From: a virus
IMG/VR virus record: IMGVR_UViG_3300036846_000513
Coordinates: 1 to 40,300 of that record
Length of the DNA: 40,300 nt
Reading direction: 5' to 3' (one strand)
Positions 1-8,592 of the stretch are shown here, in pieces; the first letter of the stretch is position 1, and each line of letters begins with the position of its first letter. A program made the translations under genes and the position numbers. The notes under the pieces were generated by a model. It made no database searches and was not told the DNA's origin. It saw only the letters and a program-made list of their open reading frames with translations.

Positions 1-30
1 CACGTCAGGGCATGTCAAAACACGTCAAAA
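1..30. promoter_or_regulatory. Three helically phased 10-bp boxes in att region
   Basis: Three direct repeats follow each other with exact 10-bp period: CACGTCAGGG, CATGTCAAAA, CACGTCAAAA. Read on the minus strand they are TTTTGACGTG, TTTTGACATG and CCCTGACGTG. The identical array lies at 39602-39631 beside the integrase gene, and very similar arrays lie in the early control region at 32454-32473 and 32557-32596. One-turn spacing suits cooperative binding on one DNA face, as for Xis/Cox proteins or integrase arm sites. The binding protein is not known. Confidence 0.65.
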
Positions 31-91
31 ACCGCCGATTTTTCCTGCGCTGGGAAGTGGATAGCGTTGATTTTGCTGGGGAAATTAGACC

Positions 92-109
92 GTGTTACCC
101 GAAAAACAC
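92..109. other. Candidate integrase core site (att core), left copy
   Basis: The 18-bp stretch GTGTTACCCGAAAAACAC has 5-bp inverted arms, GTGTT and AACAC, around an 8-bp centre. This is the layout of a tyrosine-recombinase core with two inverted binding sites and a strand-exchange overlap. It lies in a block (91-152) identical to the right copy (core there 39693-39710), between the integrase end of one unit and the left arm of the next. The call is positional; the bacterial attB is not visible. Confidence 0.35.
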
Positions 110-256
110 ACATACTAACCTAAGTGACCGCTTCGGTTCGTAATGTAGCTTCGCGCTAGATCCCCGGCCCCAAGGACGCTCGCAGAACGTCGGAACAAGG
201 TAGGCTGATTCTGAGTTGGCCCCGCGCCGCCCGGCTCCAATGATTAGGGCCGAAAG

Positions 257-276
257 AGTGTTTAACGTGAAACACT
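257..276. promoter_or_regulatory. parS-like palindrome, left copy
   Basis: AGTGTTTAACGTGAAACACT has perfect 7-bp inverted arms around AACGTG. Its inner 16 bases (259-274) differ at one position from the chromosomal ParB-binding site TGTTTCACGTGAAACA. The site and its flanks are identical in the right repeat although nearby bases differ. It could recruit host ParB. Binding is an inference from sequence alone. Confidence 0.6.
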
Positions 277-300
277 TAGCGCCAGGCGGATGGTCACAAT

Positions 301-522
301 TCACCACCGCTCAAGGGTTTCGGCTTCCGTAAAACGGACCAGCCGCACCGGCTTGCCTGACACGTCGCCATGGCGTCGGGCGATATGGGCCAGCCGACAA
401 ACCACGTCCTTGTTCATCGAGACGAGCGGAACCGCCGCCATGCCCATCCCTGGAAGGATGGCGCACACCGGCCCTTCCTTCCCGTCCTCTTCCTTCACCA
501 CCCACGCGAACAGATCAGCCAT
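301..522 (-). CDS. Conserved 73-aa protein of the terminal repeat
   Basis: A small soluble protein, start ADLFAWVVKEEDGKEG, end GKPVRLVRFTEAETLERW, with no membrane segment or recognised domain. A second copy at 39913-40134 differs at only a few residues (for example F5Y and T65A) while many third-codon bases differ, which indicates selection on the protein. It is the leftmost gene of the prophage, downstream of and on the same strand as the ejection-protein genes, and is divergent from the HTH gene at 568. Function unknown. Confidence 0.7.
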   Translation of the reverse strand: MADLFAWVVKEEDGKEGPVCAILPGMGMAAVPLVSMNKDVVCRLAHIARRHGDVSGKPVRLVRFTEAETLERW

Positions 523-567
523 GGTGCGTCTTGTACCGCAGCCGTACGCGCCGGTAAAACCGCCGCC

Positions 568-792
568 ATGGAAATCCTGCTTACAACCGCTGAGCTTTCC
601 GCCCAGATCAAGTGTGCGGAAATCACCATCCGCAAATGGCGCATGTCAGGCAAAGGGCCGCCCTATATCCGTTGCGGCGCCAACGTCCGGTATCGGCTTT
701 CCGACGTTGAGACATGGCTAAAAGCCCGAACCATCATCAGCACCAGCGAGGCCGATGTGAAACAGGCCCGCGATTGGATTCAGGTTGGCTGA
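568..792 (+). CDS. HTH_17 / excisionase-like DNA-binding protein
   Basis: A 74-aa protein starting MEILLTTAELSAQ. Residues 5-50 fit the MerR-like winged helix of the HTH_17/Xis group: a TTAELS first helix, TIRKWRMSGKGPPYIR as recognition helix and wing, then RYRLSDVETWLKAR. The start at 568 was chosen because the domain begins there; the reading frame opens earlier but that part overlaps the divergent 73-aa gene. The gene is absent from the right repeat, so it is a recent gain or loss. It may serve as excisionase or regulator. Confidence 0.7.
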   Translation: MEILLTTAELSAQIKCAEITIRKWRMSGKGPPYIRCGANVRYRLSDVETWLKARTIISTSEADVKQARDWIQVG

Positions 793-879
793 AAATCCAA
801 GCCGTACAGCGCCAGGAGCCATTTGAGCCCCTTGGGTAGCGGGCGGGTCGCGCAAGGCCCCCAGGCGGCTTCCTGAGGG

Positions 880-3690
880 CTACTGTGTGGCCGTGTAATT
901 GTAGCCGCTACCCACCCGCCCTAGTTGGGCTGGATTCAACTTCAACTGATCCAGCAGCCCCGGCGCCGCAGGCGGGGGCGGCGCCCACTGACCTTGACCC
1001 TGGAGGAAGGCCAGGGCCTCAGGATCATCCGTCTTCATGCGCAGGATATCCCCGAGCCGGTTACGCATGGCCAGCGACGTTCCCGCCGTCCCTGGATAGG
1101 CGGTCAAGCCGCGCATCAAGTCTATGGCGCCGCCCTTCCAATCGCCGGTCGCCGCCTTGAGCCCGGCTTTCCCAACATCGGCGGGAGTCAGGCCACCCGC
1201 CGCCGCATCGGTTTCAGCGCCCGCCGCCAGCAGGGGCGCGGACTGTGAACCGGTCCCCGGCGCCATCTGTGCGCCGGTTTTGGCCAGATCGGCGCGACTG
1301 GCCATGTTCTGAATGAACGAGTCCACGTCCTCATTCGGAAACGCGGTTTGCAGCTTGGTCTTGATATCAGGCGTCAGGAACGAGCGGCCCGACAGCTTGC
1401 CCCGCCCCCACTTGTTGCGGATATCGTTGACGAGTTGGATTTGGCCCGCCAGTTGGTCGCCGCCCTCCCTGAACGAACTCCAAATGTTTTGGAACCGTTG
1501 GGGCGTGTAATTGCCGAACAGCTTGCCCGCGATCCTCAGTTGCGCGTTCCTCATGCCCAGGTTGTCACTGGACGCGGCCATCGCGGCGCCCAGTTCCGGA
1601 TAGACGCCTTCCGGCCCGGTCAGGGCCTCGTTCAGGCTACTGAGCCAGCCCAGCGGTTCTTCGTTTTGCTGATAGTAATTCGGGTCAGGGCGCCCGGTTT
1701 CGTCCCGCCTAATCATCTTGCCCACCCGACGCCGCACGCGATCCAGGGTCGCCCCAGTCGGGACGAGTTGCGTCGTCGGCTCGAATTCGGGCGCAGGCCC
1801 AGTCCCGTAATCCTCTTCGGTTGGCGGGGTCGGCTCATTGGCGTTGCGGGCGTTGCTCTCTTCCAACTGTTGCCGCAGTTGGGCGAACATATCGTCAGGC
1901 GGCGCTTCTCGGGCGAACAGGCGCTTACCGGTCTGAAGTTGCGGGCTCCGGGTCGCAATCGTGTCGTTCTTCAGGTCTTCAAGGAAGTGATCGAGCGATG
2001 CGGGCGCCCCGTTCGGGTAGTAGCCAGCACCAACCGCCGCATCCATCGCCTTTTCGTCCGACAGCAGGCCGTTAGGGTGCGCCACCTTGCCGTGGAAGGG
2101 CAGACTCACCGCCAGATCGGGCGGGATCGAGTTGATCCCGTCGCCGTTCATGCCGCCGCGCTTGGCGATGAATTGCGACATGCTGAGCCCGCGCCCAGGC
2201 GACTTGTACTTGATCGGCTTGGCCATCGCGGTAGACAAGTCCACGCCGCCGATGGCGTTGTCGGTTTCCGGGTTCGTGTACTCGCCGCCAGGGGGCACTT
2301 CGACCTCGGCGTATTGCGGCGCTTCAGCCGCCTTCCCGGTACTCCGCGCGATCCGCTCCGATTCAGCCAGTTGCCTTGAGCCGAACTCTCCGGAGAACAG
2401 TCCGTGCAGACGTGGACTCCAGATACCGCCTTCCCCGACATCGCGGGCGTGTTGCCAGAGCGGATCGGCCTTCGCCTCGCTCGCCGCGACCATATCGTCA
2501 ACGTTTGCCTGAGCCGTTTTCGGGTCGAGGCCCAGATGCTGATGCACGTCGTTCAGGATATCGTCAGCGCTTCCTTCGTGCCGTTGCTGCAATTGCTCCC
2601 TGAGCGCCACGCCCGTATCGCCTTCCCGCCGCCCGACTGACGACAGCAGGTTGACCGAGCCCGGCCCGCCCGCTTCAGCGACGGTTTGGCCCATGCCCGC
2701 ATACTTGCCGGTCCTGCCCGCATAGGTTTCCGGCGTCAGGCCGCCTTGCGCCAGGACTTGCCGCGCCTTCGCCTGAGCCAGCGCGTCGGCCTTGGCCGCA
2801 TCCTGAGCTTTCGCCCAGTTCGGCGCCGCCATCCGGGCGAACCCGCTGGCCACGTCCTTGGCCACCGGCGCCGCCATCGACACAAGCGGCGAGCCGACGC
2901 CATGCAACACGCCGCCCGTTATCCCGCCCGTAATGGCGTCATGCCAAGCGTTCGCCGCCCGATCCTGTAGGCTATCCCCTTCCATGCCGCCCAGGACCGC
3001 GCCGGTTCCGGCACCGGAAGCCATCGCCTTCCCAGTCCCGCCGCCCCAGCGCATCGCCGTATCCAGCATGGGCGAGGCTTCCCGCGCCCCCTTGAGCGCC
3101 TGAGCCGTCTTGGCCATCCGGGTTCCGACGACTGGCGCCTTCGCCACACCGCGCCCGAGCACGCCCAGGCCCAGGTTGGCGCCTTCGCCGAGCATTTCCA
3201 GGCCCTTGGCCTCAGGCCCGGCCAGCAGGCCGACCGTCATCGCCGTCGCCGATGATCCACGGTTCTGAGCGAACTGACGCCCGATATCCTCTTGCGTCGC
3301 GTCGCGGGCCGCATCGTAGATCGCATCATTGCTGATCGTCGGTTGGCCTTTTGCGCGTCGCGCCGCGTTCGCCAGTTCGTTGTCCCGCGCCTTGGACGCC
3401 GGATAGACTAGGCTTGTGATCGGCCCGGCCATGCCCGCCGCCCAGCCCGTAAGCCCGCTCGCTCGCCCGCCAGGGCTGAGCGGACCCTGTGAATTGGCCA
3501 CCCGCTCACGCGCCAGGGTTTGCTCATAAGCCCGTTGATCGGCGGCTGAGCGCGATTTGTTTTGCGAGGCGCCGGGCGGCCCAGTGACCCGCATCCACTG
3601 GACTTTGGCGTTGGTCAGGGCCTCGCCCTCGCTGGCGCCTTGGCCAGTGACGACCGTCCCGTCCGGAGTCCTGAAACGATAGAGCGCCAT
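880..3690 (-). CDS. Large internal virion / DNA-ejection protein
   Basis: A 936-aa Ala/Gly-rich protein, the last and largest gene of the virion operon. The N-terminus (ALYRFRTPDGTVVTG) is a short conserved-looking head. Residues about 150-290 hold several glycine-rich hydrophobic stretches that could enter membranes, for example ATAMTVGLLAGPEAKG and GAGTGAVLGGMEGD. The remainder is helical and low in complexity. Size, place after two other ejection-type genes and this make-up match the P22 gp16 / T7 gp16 role of moving into the cell ahead of the DNA. No lytic transglycosylase motif was recognised. It starts 3 bases after the preceding stop. Confidence 0.7.
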   Translation of the reverse strand: MALYRFRTPDGTVVTGQGASEGEALTNAKVQWMRVTGPPGASQNKSRSAADQRAYEQTLARERVANSQGPLSPGGRASGLTGWAAGMAGPITSLVYPASKARDNELANAARRAKGQPTISNDAIYDAARDATQEDIGRQFAQNRGSSATAMTVGLLAGPEAKGLEMLGEGANLGLGVLGRGVAKAPVVGTRMAKTAQALKGAREASPMLDTAMRWGGGTGKAMASGAGTGAVLGGMEGDSLQDRAANAWHDAITGGITGGVLHGVGSPLVSMAAPVAKDVASGFARMAAPNWAKAQDAAKADALAQAKARQVLAQGGLTPETYAGRTGKYAGMGQTVAEAGGPGSVNLLSSVGRREGDTGVALREQLQQRHEGSADDILNDVHQHLGLDPKTAQANVDDMVAASEAKADPLWQHARDVGEGGIWSPRLHGLFSGEFGSRQLAESERIARSTGKAAEAPQYAEVEVPPGGEYTNPETDNAIGGVDLSTAMAKPIKYKSPGRGLSMSQFIAKRGGMNGDGINSIPPDLAVSLPFHGKVAHPNGLLSDEKAMDAAVGAGYYPNGAPASLDHFLEDLKNDTIATRSPQLQTGKRLFAREAPPDDMFAQLRQQLEESNARNANEPTPPTEEDYGTGPAPEFEPTTQLVPTGATLDRVRRRVGKMIRRDETGRPDPNYYQQNEEPLGWLSSLNEALTGPEGVYPELGAAMAASSDNLGMRNAQLRIAGKLFGNYTPQRFQNIWSSFREGGDQLAGQIQLVNDIRNKWGRGKLSGRSFLTPDIKTKLQTAFPNEDVDSFIQNMASRADLAKTGAQMAPGTGSQSAPLLAAGAETDAAAGGLTPADVGKAGLKAATGDWKGGAIDLMRGLTAYPGTAGTSLAMRNRLGDILRMKTDDPEALAFLQGQGQWAPPPPAAPGLLDQLKLNPAQLGRVGSGYNYTATQ

Positions 3691-3693
3691 CGG

Positions 3694-4623
3694 TCAGCTT
3701 CCCGGTACTTGTCCCAGTGAACTCCAATCGTTCGGGTTCACCGGATCGGCAGTCGGCGCCATCCACGGCGCACTTTGACCCGGCGCCATGGGCGCCGTAG
3801 GCGTCGCCCAGCCTGATGCCCCAGGCGCCGCTTGGCCCCGGTTCGCCGCGCTGATCGCCTTCACCGCGCCGTTCAGTTGCGCCCGGTTCGGCTTTTGTGA
3901 CGGTACGCCTGGCGGCGGTGCAGACGGGGGCGCGGCTGAACCGTCGTCCGTCGCCACCTGTGACGCCGCCGCTTGCCGCCGTTGCCGCTGATTCTGGATT
4001 TGCGCCGTGCTGATGTATTTCCCGCTGGAGTCGAAATGCTGATCGTCAAAGTCGTTCCAGGCGTCGGGCGCCCCGTTCAGCGAGTTGTTATGGGATTTGG
4101 CCCAGGCGTTGTAAAAAGCCAGCTTCGCCTTCGTATAGGCGTACCGGTTGTTATAGTTTTCGACCAGCTTGGCGTTTTGGTCATAGGTTGAACCCGCCGA
4201 GGGCGCCGTTCCCTTCAACCATGCCAGTTCCCGTTGCGTCATCTGTTTGATCGCAGCCGGTTTGTTGGCCGCCGCCAGTCGCGTGTTGATGTCGTTCATT
4301 TCCCCGAAGTTGGCCGCGCCGTTCCAGCCGCCCATCCCTTCAGCGCCCTGGACGAGACCGGTTCCCGTAAACCAATTCGTCGGGGTCTGCGCGTTCAGGA
4401 CCCGGAACTTGTTGGCGTCCTTGTTGGCGTTCATCGCCGTTTCGTAGTTCGCCCGGATAGCGTCCATGGCGTCTAGATCGCGCGGGTTCATGTCCGGCAT
4501 GGTTCCGGATTTCACGCCGCTCATATCCACGTCATAGCCGAGGTTTTCATAGTACCGGCGCACGTCATCCGGCGACGGAGCGGTAATGGAGTTTGATTTC
4601 GGTTTGGCGGGTCCAGCAGCCAT
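3694..4623 (-). CDS. Internal virion protein (ejection protein candidate)
   Basis: A 309-aa protein beginning MAAGPAKPKSNSITAPSP. The start at 4623 is set by a TGATG junction with the upstream gene; longer in-frame forms would lie wholly inside that gene. Residues about 15-200 look helical (DVRRYYENLGYDVDMSG, KQMTQRELAWLKGTAPS, RYAYTKAKLAFYNAWA), and the last 100 are Pro/Ala-rich and probably disordered. It sits between two other putative ejection proteins, as in P22-type operons. No enzymatic motif seen. Confidence 0.65.
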   Translation of the reverse strand: MAAGPAKPKSNSITAPSPDDVRRYYENLGYDVDMSGVKSGTMPDMNPRDLDAMDAIRANYETAMNANKDANKFRVLNAQTPTNWFTGTGLVQGAEGMGGWNGAANFGEMNDINTRLAAANKPAAIKQMTQRELAWLKGTAPSAGSTYDQNAKLVENYNNRYAYTKAKLAFYNAWAKSHNNSLNGAPDAWNDFDDQHFDSSGKYISTAQIQNQRQRRQAAASQVATDDGSAAPPSAPPPGVPSQKPNRAQLNGAVKAISAANRGQAAPGASGWATPTAPMAPGQSAPWMAPTADPVNPNDWSSLGQVPGS

Positions 4624-5642
4624 CAGTAGGGCCCTTGCGGCTTTGGTTGACGAGGCGTGACCTTGATCCCGAAGTGAGCCGCCCAATCCTGCATCGCTTG
4701 GTCAGCTTTCGGCGGCGCCCTGGACGCCCGTCCGACAGGCGGGGCCCCCAGACGCTTCGCCCGCGCTTCACGCTCAAGAGCGTCCTCATAGGCTTGGTTC
4801 GGAACCCAGTCCTCCGGGTTGTCCGCATCGCCGCCCGGCTTCAGGATCAGCCTTCCCGGCGCCTTCGGCGTTGGATCGGGCGGACTCACCTCTTCCTGAT
4901 AGGCGCCGCTCCGCAGGTTGCCCACGCCCACGTCGCCCCGGCGTCCAGTGACGAATTGGTACTTCGGCCCCATCTGTTCATACAGTTTGGCCATGTCGCC
5001 CACGTCGAAGGCGCCGCCGACAAGCTGGGCGTACTTCGCCGGGTTGAATTGCCCATTGGCGTCAAACGCCTGCGAGAACGCTTGAGCTTGCCGTTGGGCG
5101 ATTTGCTGCTTCAGGGCGACAGCCCGTTGGTTGATGACCTTTTCCTGTTGCTTCTCAAGGTATGCCTGCGCGCCCGGCGTATCCCCCTGCATGATTTGGC
5201 CAACCGCCATCAGCCGGTCGGCGAAGGTCCGCCCGGTTTCCGGATTGGTCGCCGTCAGCCGCGACAGTAGCCCGCGCAGACCGCCTTGCGGCGCGGGCGC
5301 CTCATCCGGCCCGCCGCCCGTCAGCAGCCCTTGCGATCCGTCGTCCACTGGCGGCGGTTGCGGTCCCTGATTGAAGGTGAAGCCCGGCGTCGGATTCAGC
5401 GCGTTCGCCGTTGGCGCTATATTCGGCATTTGCGCCGCCAGCGGCGCCGGGGGCGGACTCGGCGGCGGACCCATATCCACAGATTGTGTCGGCCCGCCAG
5501 GCGGCGGGCCTTGAGGCGGCGGCGCATATCCATTCCCCAGACCCGCGAACATATTGATCCCGCCAACCGGAGGCGGAACGTCCGGCGCGTAACCGGCTGG
5601 AGCCAGGAACTTTGACAGGTCGAGATTATCGAACAGGCCCAT
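4623..5642 (-). CDS. Internal virion protein (ejection protein candidate)
   Basis: A 339-aa protein starting MGLFDNLDLSKFLAPAGYAP. The first 130 residues are very rich in Pro and Gly, with many PPP runs, and are probably disordered. Residues about 140-220 form a helical, Gln-rich part (LEKQQEKVINQRAVALKQQ). This is typical of virion proteins that must unfold to pass through portal and tail. It overlaps the next gene by one base. Assigned by position and composition only. Confidence 0.6.
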   Translation of the reverse strand: MGLFDNLDLSKFLAPAGYAPDVPPPVGGINMFAGLGNGYAPPPQGPPPGGPTQSVDMGPPPSPPPAPLAAQMPNIAPTANALNPTPGFTFNQGPQPPPVDDGSQGLLTGGGPDEAPAPQGGLRGLLSRLTATNPETGRTFADRLMAVGQIMQGDTPGAQAYLEKQQEKVINQRAVALKQQIAQRQAQAFSQAFDANGQFNPAKYAQLVGGAFDVGDMAKLYEQMGPKYQFVTGRRGDVGVGNLRSGAYQEEVSPPDPTPKAPGRLILKPGGDADNPEDWVPNQAYEDALEREARAKRLGAPPVGRASRAPPKADQAMQDWAAHFGIKVTPRQPKPQGPY

Positions 5643-5651
5643 CGTTCAGCC

Positions 5652-6620
5652 TCAATAGAATTCCGGCATCATCTGACTACCCCCGCCGCCACCGCCACCG
5701 CCGAACATGCTCGACAGGCCGCCCCCGCCGCCCTGGCCACCGAACAGGGACGACGCTATCGACAGCCCTTGGCCAATCGAGGCGAGCAGGCCCGGATTAG
5801 AGACCGTCGTGGCCGTGGAATTCTCCGATCCGGTCCCTTGTGTCGATTGGCCGGTAAAGAGCGCCGGGTTGAGCCCTTGGAGCAGGCTTTCGAGCTGCGC
5901 CTGATATTGCAGCGGGTATTGCCGTTGCTGATTTTGTAACTCCGTCGCCTGCCCGCCGAGCGTGTCTTGAAGCTCGACATTCCGGCCTTGCGTTTGCGCT
6001 TCCTGCGTCCCGAGGTTCGTCAGCAGGCCGCCCTTTTGCAGCGCGGCGTTCTGATTGGCCAGCATCGCCGCTTGCCGGTTCGCAGCGTCCTGAGCCGACA
6101 TGCCCGCCGCCTGCCCGTACATTTGATTCAGCAGGCCACCTTGCGTCGAGGCCCGGCCCATCGCCAGTTGGCCTTCCGTGTTGGCTTCCTGAACGCCATA
6201 GCGCGAGCCGCCGAAGGCCCCGCCCGCCGCCGCCTGAGCCGCCTGAGCGGCGCGGGTTTGCCCAGCCTGATAATCGTATTGCTGGAGCACTGGGTTGATG
6301 ACGCTGGACTCATACGGGTTGTAGTAGCTCGACAGGTTGTCCAGCACGCTTTGGCCCTGGACATTGGGAACATTGTTCAGCGTGTCCCCCGCCTGCCCGT
6401 AGGCGGCAGGCATCCCCAGGTTCATCCCCGATTGGATCGCTTGTTGTTGTTCCGCCGACATTTGCGGCGTGTAGGCCGCCGGACCTTGGCCCGTCAGGGC
6501 GCTTACCTGCCCGGCCATGTTTTGCGCCGGTTGGGAAATCCAGTCAGGGACGTTTGGCGTGGACGTGCTCTGTTGCGCCTGTGTCCCGCTAGTCGTGGTG
6601 GTGGATTTCTTGCTCGACAT
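5652..6620 (-). CDS. Internal virion protein, gp7-like
   Basis: A 322-aa Gln/Ala/Gly-rich protein. It begins with a Ser/Thr-rich tail (SSKKSTTTTSGTQAQQ) followed by TPNVPDWISQPAQN, a start often seen in phage DNA-transfer proteins of this group. The middle is a long Ala/Gln helix (AAQAAAGGAFGGSRYG, NRQAAMLANQNAALQ). The C-terminus ends in a hydrophobic glycine stretch with poly-Gly runs. It joins the upstream gene by TGATG. Probably the first of the ejection proteins. Confidence 0.65.
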   Translation of the reverse strand: MSSKKSTTTTSGTQAQQSTSTPNVPDWISQPAQNMAGQVSALTGQGPAAYTPQMSAEQQQAIQSGMNLGMPAAYGQAGDTLNNVPNVQGQSVLDNLSSYYNPYESSVINPVLQQYDYQAGQTRAAQAAQAAAGGAFGGSRYGVQEANTEGQLAMGRASTQGGLLNQMYGQAAGMSAQDAANRQAAMLANQNAALQKGGLLTNLGTQEAQTQGRNVELQDTLGGQATELQNQQRQYPLQYQAQLESLLQGLNPALFTGQSTQGTGSENSTATTVSNPGLLASIGQGLSIASSLFGGQGGGGGLSSMFGGGGGGGGSQMMPEFY

Positions 6621-7048
6621 CAGAGCGCCTTACGCATCGTCACGGAAAACAGGCTGTAGCCCAATGGCGCCAGCAGCCGTTTCCAGGCTTCGCGCCCCTC
6701 GATCAGGGTTTCCGTGCAACCCATCATCCGCGCCAGGGACTCGATCCCCGGCGCCATCCGCAGCAGTTCCGCCGCATCGCCGGTCGCCCAGAGCACTTGG
6801 AACACCTTGGCGCCGCCAGGGTAGACCTCGATTTGTGCGACCATTGCCGCGGCGGCCCCTGGGAAGAAGAAGGCGCGGCGGCTGGCCACCCGCTGTTCCA
6901 GTTCCTCGATTGTCCAGAAGTCGTGATCGGTCATCGCCGCCGCGAAGCCGTCACGGTACTTCGACCATTGAGACAGGAGCGGATCGACCGTCGTGTTCAG
7001 GTCGATCAGATCGTCATCGGGCGTCAGTTCAAATGCTTCACCGTCCAT
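6620..7048 (-). CDS. GNAT-like small virion-operon protein
   Basis: A 142-aa protein whose middle and end recall the acyltransferase-like (GNAT) fold of T7 gp13-type internal virion proteins: MVAQIEVYPGGAKVFQVLWA as central strands, then CTETLIEGREAWKRLLAPLGY, resembling the 'GRxGW...LxxxGY' end of such proteins. The N-terminus is acidic (DGEAFELTPDDDLIDLN). It lies between the tail hub gene and the ejection genes, where T7- and P22-like phages often carry such a gene. Acetyl-CoA binding is not evident; enzymatic activity is uncertain. Confidence 0.55.
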   Translation of the reverse strand: MDGEAFELTPDDDLIDLNTTVDPLLSQWSKYRDGFAAAMTDHDFWTIEELEQRVASRRAFFFPGAAAAMVAQIEVYPGGAKVFQVLWATGDAAELLRMAPGIESLARMMGCTETLIEGREAWKRLLAPLGYSLFSVTMRKAL

Positions 7049-7083
7049 GCCTCAAGCCCCGGTGAGGCCGTGCGCGGCAGGGG

Positions 7084-8592
7084 TCAACGCCCGCCGATGC
7101 TTTGAACGTCAAACTCCGGCTTGCCCCCACGGACGTAAGCGGGCGACGACGAGAAATCGAACCGCAGTTGAGCGATCCGGCCCGAGGCCCGGAACGACTT
7201 TTTCTCCATGCCCGGCGTCAGCACATAGGGGCCGTGCCTCCTGATCGTCGTGGACTGGGGATTGTTGCGCAGGTTCAAGGTCATGCTCACCGCGCCGACC
7301 TGATTTTTGAAGTCAGGCCACACCCCGTTGACCATGATCCCGCCCGCCGCCTCGCTCAGGTAGAAGTCGGCGCTTTGCAGAAACCCGGTGATCGGGCCGC
7401 CATCCGCCGAATTACCTTTTTCGTGCAGATACACATGCCCGTTCGGCGTGATCCCGATTGGATAGGATATCGGCCCGGAATCGATGAACGCCGTGCGCGC
7501 CAGCAGATCACTGTTCCAGCCATCCGGCGCGACCACCATATGCCGGGAACACTCAAACCCGTCGCGCGAGTCCGGGTAAAACCAGCCCATTTCCTGAAAC
7601 GTGGAGACCGCGCTGGCGACGATCTTGTCTTGCTGGCCAGCCGTCACGTTGTTCAGCATGTTGGAGCGGATCGGGCAGATGATTTGCGTCGGCTCGCCGC
7701 CCAGGCTGTAGCTCCAAAACGTCAGATCAGGCGCCATCCACATGGCGTTGAGATTCTTGACCACTGGGGCGCCGGGGGAAATGGCCCCGCAGTTGTTGCC
7801 GATATGCTCGAATTTCCAAGTTTGGCCGGGGTTGCCGAGGAAGGTCCCGAGGTAGAGCCCGACCGCCGTCCACACCAGAACATAGTCACCCATGGTCCGC
7901 GCCGTGACGATCCGGCCAAAGGCTTCGAGGATATATTCGCCCGCATTGTTGGACGCGAGAGTCGTCCAGTCCGTATTGTCCTCAATATCGGACCAGCGGA
8001 TGCACAGCGGGTTGAAAACGCCCGACACTTCCTCATTACAGCCGAAGGCGATGACTTGGCGTTGCGGGACAACGCACATATAGGTCACGCTCGCGGGCGC
8101 ATTCGGGACCGCCGTCAGAATATGCCCTGACACCCCATCCCATTGGTAAATCCCCCGCAGGCGCGGGTTGGCCATCAACTGATCGCCCCAGGTCGCGAGG
8201 CTCCACGTCATCGGGAAATAATCGGTCGCGCTTTCGACGCCGTAGGTCCCGACGTTCCAGGCGCCGGTTCCGTACCCTCGCCCGCCAGTCCCGTCGATTT
8301 GGCCGGGGACGAACCCCGAAGGCGTCACGTTGTAGATCAGGCTATCCCGCCAAACCTCCACGCCGTTGTGCTCGCCGAAAGCGACGGCCAGAACGTCCGT
8401 GAAGTCGGTCCAGGCTAAGGCCGAGCGACACACCCCCATGAGCGTCTGAAGCGTCAGCGATTCCCAGCCGCCCTTGGTCTGCCAGGAGCCGTTGTAGAAA
8501 CGGACCATCGAGCCGTCCGCCCAGTTCCCCAGCGAGTTGAACGGCGTGTCGTCGCTTTTCAGTCCTTGTTGCGGCTGGAACGGGATGTTCAT
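7084..8592 (-). CDS. P22 gp10-like tail hub / packaged-DNA stabilisation protein
   Basis: A 502-aa protein starting MNIPFQPQQGLKSDDTPF. The opening with SLGNWADGSMVRFYNGSWQT and many following beta strands match the P22 gp10 group, which plugs the portal-gp4 channel after packaging and forms the tail hub. A strand-rich middle (CVVPQRQVIAFGCNEE, IRWSDIEDNTDWTTLASN) supports a beta-propeller-like fold. Its ATG overlaps the stop of the tail-fibre gene by 4 bases. Not membrane-bound. Confidence 0.75.
   Translation of the reverse strand: MNIPFQPQQGLKSDDTPFNSLGNWADGSMVRFYNGSWQTKGGWESLTLQTLMGVCRSALAWTDFTDVLAVAFGEHNGVEVWRDSLIYNVTPSGFVPGQIDGTGGRGYGTGAWNVGTYGVESATDYFPMTWSLATWGDQLMANPRLRGIYQWDGVSGHILTAVPNAPASVTYMCVVPQRQVIAFGCNEEVSGVFNPLCIRWSDIEDNTDWTTLASNNAGEYILEAFGRIVTARTMGDYVLVWTAVGLYLGTFLGNPGQTWKFEHIGNNCGAISPGAPVVKNLNAMWMAPDLTFWSYSLGGEPTQIICPIRSNMLNNVTAGQQDKIVASAVSTFQEMGWFYPDSRDGFECSRHMVVAPDGWNSDLLARTAFIDSGPISYPIGITPNGHVYLHEKGNSADGGPITGFLQSADFYLSEAAGGIMVNGVWPDFKNQVGAVSMTLNLRNNPQSTTIRRHGPYVLTPGMEKKSFRASGRIAQLRFDFSSSPAYVRGGKPEFDVQSIGGR

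Larger units (their letters stand above)
1..911. repeat. Left copy of diverged terminal direct repeat
   Basis: This stretch recurs at 39602-40300. The first 152 bases differ at one position (90, C versus T). From base 153 substitutions and small indels accumulate, but the match continues through the 73-aa gene and into the last codons of the 936-aa ejection-protein gene. The main structural difference is the HTH gene at 568-792, which the right copy lacks. The differences argue against a simple overlap of one circular genome. The best reading is that two related prophages lie in tandem and the window spans one full unit. Confidence 0.9.

Noticed and set aside
1348-2379. Long plus-strand open frame of 343 codons inside the ejection-protein gene
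   Set aside because: Arg/Pro-rich antisense shadow of a GC-rich gene, no ribosome site, no family resemblance; the minus-strand frame is complete and sensible.
7102-8130. Plus-strand frame of 342 codons opposite the tail hub gene
   Set aside because: Shadow frame, low complexity, within a translationally coupled minus-strand operon.
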